NCBI GenBank assembly: GCA_029883145.1
Contig: JAOUJR010000149.1
Location: 1-5,050, forward strand
Length of the DNA stretch: 5,050 bases
Origin: Nitrospirota bacterium
GTDB lineage: Bacteria; Nitrospirota; Thermodesulfovibrionia; Thermodesulfovibrionales; SM23-35
Direction: 5' to 3'
The translations under genes and the position numbers were made by a program. Positions 1 to 4,917 of this stretch are shown in pieces; within the stretch, counting starts at the first letter, position 1; every line of letters begins with the position of its first letter. The notes beneath the pieces are model-generated. The model was not told where the DNA came from and searched no databases. It saw only the letters and a list, made by a program, of their open reading frames with translations.

Positions 1-363
1 ATTTTCAAAAGAGACCGAGAATGCCACAATATCAAATCTATTAAGGGGTTTCTTTGATTCTAAAGAAAAGAGTTCTGTGTCTGTTCTCACATATTCGTCA
101 AAATCCATTTCCCCTGGAAGGAAAGCCCTTTCGCATACCACATTATCCATACTGTTTAAAAGCCCGTAAATTCCCTGAAAACCAAGGTTTGACATCCCCA
201 CGTGGTAAGTATTCGGATAAACAAGAGCAATAGTAATCCTGCCCCCGGGGTCTTTAAAAATTGTCCCTTTTTCCTTTGACAACAGAAAGTCTGCTTTTTC
301 TTTAAGTTTTCGGCTCACAATATCACCAATACACTCATAAAGCTTTTGAACATAGTGCCTCAT
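1..363 (-). CDS. B12-binding radical SAM protein, TIGR03960-like, N-terminal 121 residues (runs off the window)
   Basis: This is the N-terminal part of a large radical SAM enzyme with an attached cobalamin-binding-type region; the reaction of this family is not firmly known. The reverse strand is open from ATG 363-361 to base 1, 121 codons. Residues 47-70 contain LVYPNTYHVGMSNLGFQ and YGLLN, followed by VVCERAFLP (75-83), LFSLESKKPL (98-107) and FDIVAFSVSFEN (110-121). These are hallmark stretches of the N-terminal domain of TIGR03960-type proteins as I know them. The CxxxCxxC iron-sulfur motif would lie beyond base 1 and cannot be checked. The start is forced: a TGA lies two codons upstream (369-367), and AAAAGG sits 8 nt before the ATG. 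The gene is divergent from the candidate selenoprotein at 462, with 98 bp between the two starts. Family assignment is fairly secure; the exact subfamily is not. Confidence 0.85.
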   Translation of the reverse strand, partial: MRHYVQKLYECIGDIVSRKLKEKADFLLSKEKGTIFKDPGGRITIALVYPNTYHVGMSNLGFQGIYGLLNSMDNVVCERAFLPGEMDFDEYVRTDTELFSLESKKPLNRFDIVAFSVSFEN

Positions 364-368
364 CTTTC

Positions 369-392
369 ATGCCTTTTTTCTGCAAAAGGCAT
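369..392 (-). promoter_or_regulatory. Leader hairpin covering the ribosome binding site of the radical SAM gene
   Basis: ATGCCTTTT (369-377) and AAAAGGCAT (384-392) are a perfect 9-bp inverted repeat around a 6-nt loop. In the minus-strand transcript the 3' arm contains AAAAGG, the only Shine-Dalgarno-like stretch before the ATG at 363. Folding would therefore hide the ribosome binding site. The structure is seen directly; a regulatory role is inference. There is no T-tract suggesting an attenuator. Confidence 0.5.
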
Positions 393-398
393 AGATAC

Positions 399-407
399 AT
401 GATAGCA
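399..407 (-). promoter_or_regulatory. Possible extended -10 promoter for the radical SAM gene
   Basis: On the minus strand the bases read TGC-TATCAT, an extended -10 (TGnTATnnT). I see no convincing -35 at 16-18 nt. Transcription would start near 392, so the RNA would begin with the hairpin at 369-392. Weak evidence based on pattern only. Confidence 0.25.
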
Positions 408-461
408 CAACCCTCTGCATTGGTACTTTAAATTTCAAACCTTTATAGGATATAGTAAACG

Positions 462-632
462 ATGATGAAGTGTAAAAAATGTGGTGGGAAATTAAAACTC
501 ATTATTGGGTGAAGAACGGTGAGTTTATGCTGCATGGACTGCAGAAAGATATTCTTTTTACATGAATATATTCATGAGCTGGATGAAGAGATGCTGGAAC
601 AAATAGACCTTCGGCCTTGCGATAGAATTTAG
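462..632 (+). CDS. Dual-CxxC small selenoprotein candidate (in-frame TGA at 510-512 read as Sec)
   Basis: One reading frame runs from ATG 462 to TAG 630-632 (56 residues) with a single internal TGA at codon 17. Before it the peptide is MMKCKKCGGKLKLIIG, with C4xxC7. After it comes RTVSLCCMDCRKIFF, with C24xxC27, then an acidic helical tail ending in ELDEEMLEQI and CDRI. Two CxxC pairs suggest a zinc-ribbon fold. To my knowledge NCBI has a family named dual CXXC motif small (seleno)protein with this layout, in which a Cys or Sec sits between the two pairs just before an Arg, matching U17-R18. The frame is intact on both sides of the TGA, which argues against a frameshift. A SECIS-like hairpin follows. 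Start: TAA at 456-458 bounds the frame; ATG 465 is equally possible; AGGA at 447-450 is a weak ribosome site. The function of the family is unknown to me. Alternatives are a nonsense-mutated Cys form or a sequencing error. Confidence 0.7.
524..547 (+). promoter_or_regulatory. Candidate bacterial SECIS hairpin
   Basis: CTGCA (530-534) and TGCAG (540-544) pair perfectly around a 5-nt loop, TGGAC. TTT (524-526) and AAA (545-547) can extend the stem past a 3-nt bulge (ATG, 527-529). The loop opens 22 nt after the TGA at 510-512. The known bacterial SECIS pattern is a small apical loop with a G among its first two bases, roughly 16-37 nt after the UGA, and this hairpin fits. It is short and made by eye, so folding energy is untested. 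Confidence 0.45.
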
Positions 633-710
633 TATTTCATGAAAATTGATCAAACATCTAGTTTTAAAAAACATTTCATAATACGTATTTGGAAGTGAGA
701 TGGCATAATT

Positions 711-1721
711 ATGATTCAACGTAAAGAACAGTTCACTGGCTGTCTGATCGGTCAATGTCTAGGGGACGCCCTCGGTTTTGTCGTAGAAGGCTATTCCCCA
801 GCTGCATGCAAACGGTATGTAGAAGACATACTCAAAGCTGGGAGGGCAGGAGAGTTTGGCCGGTTTCCTTTTCCATTCGGACAATATTCAGATGATTCAC
901 AACTTGCTCGTGAACTTCTCCAGAGCTATGTCGCCTGTAAAAGTTTTGATCCTTATGACTATGCAGAACGAATTAAAGCTATTTTTCTTGAGAGAAGGAT
1001 TGTAGGTTGGGGTTATTCAACTAAAGAAGCAGCATTAAGACTTATACATGGAGTACCATGGCAAGAATCTGGTACCCCTGCTCCTTTTGCAGGTAATGGG
1101 AGCGCTATGCGGGCTGCTCCTATTGGCTTATTCTTTTTTGATAACACACAACTTATGATTCAGGCAGCATATAGTCAAGGCTGTATTACTCATAAGGATT
1201 CAAGGTGTTCGGCAGGTGCAGTAGCTATCAGTGGTGCAGTGGCACTTGTTCTTCAGGGCAAACAAATAAACCCTGATTCATTTCTGTCCTCACTCTCAGA
1301 TTTGGTAAAGCTCATTGAACCCACTTTTTCCGCTGAACTCATAAGACTGATTAAATGGATATCTATGCCGCCTGATAAGGCTATAGATTTTATTTCTCAA
1401 GCAGGCATTGAGAGTGATTACCTTGATGAAGATGAGTGGCAGGGTATCTCACCATTTGTAGTGAGCAGCGTATTGTGGAGTCTTTATTCTTTTCTCAGGG
1501 CACCTGATGATTACTGGGAGACTATTTATACAGCCATTGAAGTGGGCGGTGATGTAGACACAACAGCAGCAATGGCAGGCGCAATCAGCGGTTCCTACCT
1601 CGGACTTAATGCAATCCCATCAAACCTCTTTCATCATCTCACCGACCGCGGGACGTGGAGATTCGATGAACTTGTAGAATTAGCAACCCAGTGTTATGAA
1701 ATAAAGATGAAACAAATCTAA
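711..1721 (+). CDS. ADP-ribosylglycohydrolase family protein (DraG/ARH-like)
   Basis: Members of this family are cytoplasmic, Mg2+- or Mn2+-dependent hydrolases that remove ADP-ribose from proteins or other acceptors. The 336-residue length is typical for a complete single-domain member. Visible motifs in order: GQCLGDALGFVVEG (14-27); YSDDSQ (59-64), the N-terminal metal site, with Ser in place of the commoner Thr; GNGSAMRAAPIGL (128-140); ITHKDSRCSAGAVA (159-172); and EVGGDVDTTAAMAGAISG (277-294), the C-terminal metal site with D281, D283 and T284. All expected metal ligands are present, so it is probably active. The substrate cannot be read from sequence; DraG itself reverses nitrogenase reductase modification, but no DraT or nif gene is in view. 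The start at 711 is preceded by GGAAG (691-695), which is rather distant, and an upstream ATG at 700 stops at once. It lies 78 bp after the selenoprotein with no clear terminator between, so they may be co-transcribed. Confidence 0.94.
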   Translation: MIQRKEQFTGCLIGQCLGDALGFVVEGYSPAACKRYVEDILKAGRAGEFGRFPFPFGQYSDDSQLARELLQSYVACKSFDPYDYAERIKAIFLERRIVGWGYSTKEAALRLIHGVPWQESGTPAPFAGNGSAMRAAPIGLFFFDNTQLMIQAAYSQGCITHKDSRCSAGAVAISGAVALVLQGKQINPDSFLSSLSDLVKLIEPTFSAELIRLIKWISMPPDKAIDFISQAGIESDYLDEDEWQGISPFVVSSVLWSLYSFLRAPDDYWETIYTAIEVGGDVDTTAAMAGAISGSYLGLNAIPSNLFHHLTDRGTWRFDELVELATQCYEIKMKQI

Positions 1722-1773
1722 TAATCCCCTCTGGGAGGATGTCCCTAACAGATCTTTACACATTTTTTTTCGT

Positions 1774-1839
1774 GTCATTCCGCACTTGATGCGGAATCCA
1801 GTCCTTGTTTTTCTGGATTCCTGCTTCCGCAGGAATGAC
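1774..1839. repeat. 66-bp double-hairpin palindromic repeat (GTCATTCC...GGAATGAC family)
   Basis: The ends GTCATTCC (1774-1781) and GGAATGAC (1832-1839) are inverted. Each half also forms its own hairpin: ATTCCGCA/TGCGGAAT (1777-1784 with 1790-1797) and ATTCCTGC/GCAGGAAT (1817-1824 with 1829-1836). The middle pairs GGAATCCAG (1793-1801) with CTGGATTCC (1813-1821). The right 29 bases match the right end of the nuclease-bearing element (4889-4917) at 28 of 29 positions. This looks like an internally deleted, MITE-like form of that element. It lies between convergent genes and may end transcription from both sides. I see no clear target-site duplication. Confidence 0.9.
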
Positions 1840-1872
1840 AAATGAGTATAGTTATTTATGAGACAATACTCA

Positions 1873-2433
1873 TTACTTTCCAAAAATTATTGTTTTGAAG
1901 CAAGATGAATTCCGAATAGTAGTATACGTTTTAGATGTCTTTATATAATTCCAGTTGATATATCCTTTTTCTATTGCTTTGCTCAGCCACTTACAAGCCT
2001 CTGCAGGATCATTTTTAGCCGCATAGAGCTCAGACATACTGTTCAATGCAAAAATATTGTCAGGATTAAGTTCAAGCGCCTTTTGAATGTCTTTCTCTGT
2101 TTCTTCAAATTTCCCTATCAAGATAAAAATAAAACCACGATTGTTATAGGCCATAATATTACCCGGGTTCAACTCTATCGCTTTGTTGTAATCATTGATG
2201 GAAAGATCATACTGGCCTTTTTTCTGATAGGCATTTCCCCCGTTGATGTACGGCAAATCAAATTTTGGGTTCAGTTCAATAGACTTGTTGTAGTCATTGA
2301 TGGAAAGGTCATAGTGGCCTTTTAACTGAAAGGCGTTCCCTCGATTGTTATATGCCCTATAATCTTTTGGGTTTGACTTGATAATTTTAGTGTAGTGAGA
2401 GATGGTCAGGTCATATTTTTCTTTTTTCCCCAT
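1873..2433 (-). CDS. Small tetratricopeptide-repeat (TPR) protein
   Basis: A 186-residue helical scaffold protein, probably a protein-protein interaction module with no predicted enzymatic role. An orphan second helix of a TPR (YDLTISHYTKIIKSNP, 7-22) opens the protein. Full repeats follow at about 25-58 (AYNNRGNAFQLKG...SIELNP), 59-92 (YINGGNAYQKKG...AIELNP) and 93-126 (AYNNRGFIFILIG...ALELNP). A last, divergent repeat follows (127-159), then a tail with NWNYIKTSKTYTTIRNS resembling the capping end of other TPR proteins. There is no signal peptide or membrane segment, so it is likely cytoplasmic. The start is well supported: GGGAGG (2439-2444) sits 5 nt before the ATG, with a promoter just upstream. 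Beginning with half a repeat suggests that a longer ancestor lost its N-terminus. Partners are unknown; it is convergent with the ADP-ribosylglycohydrolase gene. Confidence 0.9.
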   Translation of the reverse strand: MGKKEKYDLTISHYTKIIKSNPKDYRAYNNRGNAFQLKGHYDLSINDYNKSIELNPKFDLPYINGGNAYQKKGQYDLSINDYNKAIELNPGNIMAYNNRGFIFILIGKFEETEKDIQKALELNPDNIFALNSMSELYAAKNDPAEACKWLSKAIEKGYINWNYIKTSKTYTTIRNSSCFKTIIFGK

Positions 2434-2438
2434 GGGAA

Positions 2439-2444
2439 CCTCCC
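2439..2444 (-). promoter_or_regulatory. Strong ribosome binding site of the TPR gene
   Basis: GGGAGG on the minus strand, 5 nt before ATG 2433-2431. It fixes the start of the TPR protein and argues against any longer N-terminus. Confidence 0.8.
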
Positions 2445-2459
2445 AGTGTGCATTTAAAA

Positions 2460-2486
2460 AATATATATAAATTATATAAAAGTCAA
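2460..2486 (-). promoter_or_regulatory. Sigma-70-like promoter of the TPR gene
   Basis: On the minus strand TTGACT (2486-2481) is followed after 15 nt by TATATT (2465-2460), or after 17 nt by TATTTT (2463-2458), in a very AT-rich tract. A short leader of about 15-20 nt then leads to GGGAGG. The -35 lies within a 7-bp inverted repeat (ATAAAAG 2476-2482 / CTTTTAT 2488-2494), which could be an operator. Confidence 0.5.
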
Positions 2487-2517
2487 GCTTTTATCTTGTA
2501 AAAAAAGGCACAGAAAA

Positions 2518-2590
2518 TTGTCATTGCGAGGAACGAAGTGACGAAGCAATCTCAAAGATAAAGATTGCCACGCTTCGCTCGCAATGACAA
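2518..2590. repeat. 73-bp palindromic repeat (TTGTCATTGCGAG...CTCGCAATGACAA family)
   Basis: Perfect 13-bp terminal inverted repeats, TTGTCATTGCGAG (2518-2530) and CTCGCAATGACAA (2578-2590), enclose an inner inverted pair GCAATCT (2546-2552) / AGATTGC (2562-2568). This is a widespread dispersed repeat type that I recognise from many environmental anaerobe genomes. It is unrelated in sequence to the repeat at 1774-1839. Reverse-strand translation gives the familiar spurious string VIASEAWQSL, so no gene is called here. No target duplication is visible. Confidence 0.9.
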
Positions 2591-2804
2591 TGGTACCCCT
2601 CATTATCCAGCGGTATTGCCCTATAATGAATATATTGTAGCCATCATTCACACTCTGTTGCAGAATAGACACACACTCAAATTAAATTTATTGATATAAT
2701 CATTTATTTTCAATAACTTTCTTGATATTGTGTACTGGCATAGTTGTTGCTTGTCTTTTAAAAAACTGTATGATTGCTATACAAGAAAAATTCTGTTTTT
2801 TTCC

Positions 2805-2834
2805 TTGACAAAAGTGCTTGAAGGGTGCTATAAC
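2805..2834 (+). promoter_or_regulatory. Sigma-70-like promoter of the porin gene
   Basis: TTGACA (2805-2810), a perfect -35, is followed after 18 nt by TATAAC (2829-2834). Transcription would begin near 2841, about 230 nt before the porin ATG. The stretch from 2591 to 2804 upstream shows no gene or repeat that I can support. Confidence 0.65.
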
Positions 2835-2840
2835 TTTTGC

Positions 2841-3071
2841 AAGGCATCTAATAATGTTATTAAGATTAATCGTTATAATTATTTTTACAAATCTGCCAGG
2901 GTAATGAAATGATATGAATTTTTAAATAAGAAAGTTCTTTTAAGCAGAACAGCATCCTCCATGGGGATGAAGAAAATAAGGGGAAGGAGGTAGTGAATAA
3001 GAAGGTTTAAGTTGTAGGTTTTTTGAAGTATCATGGAACTATTTAAGACCATTATAAGAAAGGAGACAAGA
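2841..3071 (+). other. Long 5' leader of the porin mRNA
   Basis: About 230 nt lie between the predicted transcription start and the porin ATG. It holds a 14-bp palindrome TAATAATGTTATTA (2849-2862) and two small hairpins: GTTCT/AGAAC (2934-2938 with 2946-2950) and CATCC/GGATG (2953-2957 with 2965-2969). It also holds a free-standing AAGGAGG (2984-2990) followed too closely (2 nt) by a GTG five-codon ORF (2993-3010). The true porin ribosome site is AAAGGAG (3059-3065). No known riboswitch is recognised. Extent depends on the promoter call. Confidence 0.45.
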
Positions 3072-4454
3072 ATGAAAAAAGTTCTGTTATTCTTTGCACT
3101 TGCTTTGATCCTTGGATTAGTGGCAACGCAGGTTGTCTATGCAGGGTCAGATCAAGCGGTCATGGATAAACTGGAACAGTTGAAAAAGTCTGTGCAGATG
3201 CAACAAGAGCAGATAGGGATCTTATATCAGCAACTTGAAGAGCAGAAGGCTCTGTCGGCTGAGTCAAGAGAGACGGATTTGGCCGAGGTCAAGAAGGTGG
3301 TCATAGAACAGCTTGGAGGTGCTGATGTACTGCCTGAGTGGGTAAAGAGGATAAAGATTAGCTCTGATATGAGGATCAGGTATCATGGGTATTTTGATCG
3401 CGAAGGTGACAAGGCAGACCGTCATGACCCCAGGTTTCGTTGGAGATTCTACCTTGAAGGAAAGGTAACCGATGAGATTACTGCCTATGTCGCCACCAGC
3501 ACCAACTGGAATGAAGGGAGCGCATACCCACCCAAGACTTCTGACGACAAGTGGTGGGGTGCAATGGGTACGTCTCCTTTTGGTGTCATCCGGACATACC
3601 TTGACTATAGGCCGAAGGATCTACCTGGTTCATTCTTCGGAGCTGGAAAGTATGCGAAGAACTTCCTCCATACCCTTATGACCTGGGATCCAGATACCAA
3701 CCCGGCCGGGGTATACACTAAACTCGCACTCCCCTTGGGAAGTTTTACACCCTGGATCTACGGCACATTCATTATGTGGGGTGAAGCCAAGGATGTTGGA
3801 GATCCTACCCTCGGGCTCGTTCAGGCTGGTGTGGATATCAAGATTACCCCTGATGTAAAGTGGACAGTCGCAGGCAGCTATTACGGTTATGGCGGAATGA
3901 ATGCACCAGGAGTGATACGTGTCGGGGGAGTAGGCAAAACCCTGGCTCAGGTTTCAGGATCGATGGGAAATACCATCGATGTTGCCACCGGAACGAAGTA
4001 CGCCTATGGTTACGAGCTCTGGGAAGGGATTACTATCCTCAAGGCAAAGGTCCAGAAAATTCCTATATCTCTCACCTTCGATTGGATAACAAATTCTGCT
4101 GAGAATGTCCCGAGCAATCAGGATACGGGAATATTTGCAGCTCTTAAATTCGGCGAAAACAAAAAGAAGGGTGATTTCTCCGTCGAACTGGCGTACTATA
4201 AGATTGAACCTGATGCTGTCTGGGGCCGCATCAATGACAGTGACCTCATGCACTCAAACGTAAAAGGCTACTTTGTTCGCGCCGGGTATAACCTTACAGA
4301 TAGACTCTTCTTAAGGGTTACCCCTCTCAGGAGCGAGCCAGTTGAAAAAGGACCTGCTGGAGATTATAAGGTTGATACACCTATTGGGAAAGGTACCGTT
4401 AAAAACGAAGGCAAGTACACACTCGTTCAGGTAGACTTAGTGTACAAGTTCTAA
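3072..4454 (+). CDS. Outer-membrane putative porin with signal peptide and N-terminal coiled coil
   Basis: This encodes a 460-residue beta-barrel outer-membrane protein that probably lets small solutes diffuse; specificity is not readable. Residues 1-24 are a signal peptide (KK, then a leucine-rich core, cleavage after VYA-24). Residues 27-82 (DKLEQLKKSVQMQQEQ and onward) form a coiled coil, likely a periplasmic trimerisation stalk. From LPEWVKRIKISSDMRIRYHG (87-106) to the C-terminus, alternating polar and aromatic strands form the barrel, including RFRWRFYLEGKV and FFGAGKYAKNF. The protein ends VQVDLVYKF with the terminal Phe used for barrel assembly. The architecture matches the Porin_5-type putative porins. 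An in-frame ATG at 3033 would add 13 residues before the signal peptide; ATG 3072 is chosen because AAAGGAG lies 6 nt upstream and the signal peptide then starts properly. It is monocistronic: own promoter at 2805-2834, terminator at 4474-4503. Confidence 0.9.
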   Translation: MKKVLLFFALALILGLVATQVVYAGSDQAVMDKLEQLKKSVQMQQEQIGILYQQLEEQKALSAESRETDLAEVKKVVIEQLGGADVLPEWVKRIKISSDMRIRYHGYFDREGDKADRHDPRFRWRFYLEGKVTDEITAYVATSTNWNEGSAYPPKTSDDKWWGAMGTSPFGVIRTYLDYRPKDLPGSFFGAGKYAKNFLHTLMTWDPDTNPAGVYTKLALPLGSFTPWIYGTFIMWGEAKDVGDPTLGLVQAGVDIKITPDVKWTVAGSYYGYGGMNAPGVIRVGGVGKTLAQVSGSMGNTIDVATGTKYAYGYELWEGITILKAKVQKIPISLTFDWITNSAENVPSNQDTGIFAALKFGENKKKGDFSVELAYYKIEPDAVWGRINDSDLMHSNVKGYFVRAGYNLTDRLFLRVTPLRSEPVEKGPAGDYKVDTPIGKGTVKNEGKYTLVQVDLVYKF

Positions 4455-4473
4455 TTCCAGAAGGATCAAAAAG

Positions 4474-4503
4474 GGGGCTGGAAGATCCAGCCCCTTTTTT
4501 TTT
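4474..4503 (+). terminator. Rho-independent terminator of the porin gene
   Basis: GGGGCTGGA (4474-4482) and TCCAGCCCC (4486-4494) pair perfectly over 9 bp around a 3-nt loop, followed by nine T residues (4495-4503). It lies 20 nt after the stop codon. An A-tract before the stem (4468-4472) makes it partly bidirectional. Confidence 0.95.
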
Positions 4504-4559
4504 ATTATTGGTTCATCTCCAAAAAAGTTGCAAATCGAACAAAAGGACTATATTAAAAC

Positions 4560-4917
4560 GTTATTCCCGCAAAGGCGGGAATCCAGTAAAAAACCATGAA
4601 AGAGTTTTACGTTTATATCCTCTGCAGTAAACGAAATGGTACTTTATACACAGGTGTGACTTCTGATATTGTCAAAAGGGTTTATGAACATAAACATGGT
4701 TTGGTTGAAGGCTTCACTAAAAAATACAACGTTCATCATCTGGTCTGGTATGAAGTACATGAGTCTGCGAAAGCTGCTATTGAAAGGGAGAAACAGATAA
4801 AGAAATGGAAGAGGGCATGGAAGCTAAAACTGATTGAAAAAGAAAATCCACAATGGGTTGATTTATATGATAGATACGCAGCAAATAATTCTGGATTCCT
4901 GCTTTCGCAGGAATGAC
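4560..4917 (+). mobile_element. GIY-YIG nuclease-bearing palindromic-repeat element (358 bp)
   Basis: The left arm (4560-4587) holds ATTCCCGC/GCGGGAAT around AAAG (4563-4570 with 4575-4582), then CCAGT. The right arm (4889-4917) holds CTGGATTCC and the hairpin ATTCCTGC/GCAGGAAT (4895-4902 with 4907-4914), ending GGAATGAC. GGAATCCAG (4578-4586) is the exact complement of CTGGATTCC (4891-4899), and the outer ends GTTATTCC/GGAATGAC match apart from one base. The only gene inside is the GIY-YIG nuclease. The arms equal the two halves of the 66-bp repeat at 1774-1839. Calling it mobile is inference: no target duplication is visible, and capture of a gene between two solo repeats is possible. Confidence 0.65.
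4596..4916 (+). CDS. GIY-YIG nuclease domain protein (short, single-domain)
   Basis: A 106-residue protein that is essentially one GIY-YIG endonuclease domain, of the stand-alone kind related to YhbQ/UPF0213. YVYILCSKRNGTLYTG (5-20) carries the two signature elements, with YTG for YIG. DIVKRVYEHKHG (24-35) supplies the conserved Arg 28. AIEREKQIKKWKRAWKLKLI (61-80) contains the expected metal-binding Glu, probably E65. The catalytic set appears intact. WVDLY (87-91) is a usual end of the family; the remaining residues NNSGFLLSQE are encoded by the right arm of the flanking repeat, so they are a by-product of the element's border. No Shine-Dalgarno is visible: the left arm ends just before the ATG. 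GIY-YIG enzymes nick DNA in homing, repair and restriction; the target here is unknown. Confidence 0.93.
   Translation: MKEFYVYILCSKRNGTLYTGVTSDIVKRVYEHKHGLVEGFTKKYNVHHLVWYEVHESAKAAIEREKQIKKWKRAWKLKLIEKENPQWVDLYDRYAANNSGFLLSQE

Noticed and set aside
462..632. Treating the TGA as proof of a pseudogene
   Set aside because: Only one stop interrupts an otherwise intact frame, the codon sits where the family carries Cys or Sec, and a SECIS-like hairpin follows; a pseudogene remains the fallback if selenium genes are absent.
558..755. 65-codon minus-strand ORF
   Set aside because: Antisense to the selenoprotein candidate and to the ADP-ribosylglycohydrolase start; no recognisable domain or ribosome site.
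1680..1883. 67-codon minus-strand ORF containing SFLRKQESRKT
   Set aside because: It is mostly a translation of the 66-bp palindromic repeat and overlaps both neighbouring genes.
2164..2319. Regularly spaced repeats that might be a CRISPR array
   Set aside because: They are coding TPR units with about 102-bp period and no unique spacers.
2083..2325. 80-codon plus-strand ORF opposite the TPR gene
   Set aside because: Antisense shadow; its internal repetition only mirrors the TPR repeats.
2472..2672. 66-codon minus-strand ORF containing VIASEAWQSL
   Set aside because: It is a translation of the 73-bp repeat plus AT-rich flanks; this string is a well-known artefact of that repeat family.
2730..2912. 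60-codon plus-strand ORF before the porin
   Set aside because: It spans the predicted porin promoter, has low-complexity AT-driven composition and no recognisable domain.
3033..3071. Upstream in-frame ATG that would extend the porin by 13 residues
   Set aside because: It puts charged residues before a normal signal peptide and lacks a ribosome site, while ATG 3072 has AAAGGAG at good spacing.
3954..4253. 99-codon minus-strand ORF inside the porin
   Set aside because: Antisense shadow of a well-supported porin coding region, as are the two alternative-frame plus-strand ORFs at 3472-3681 and 3860-4102.
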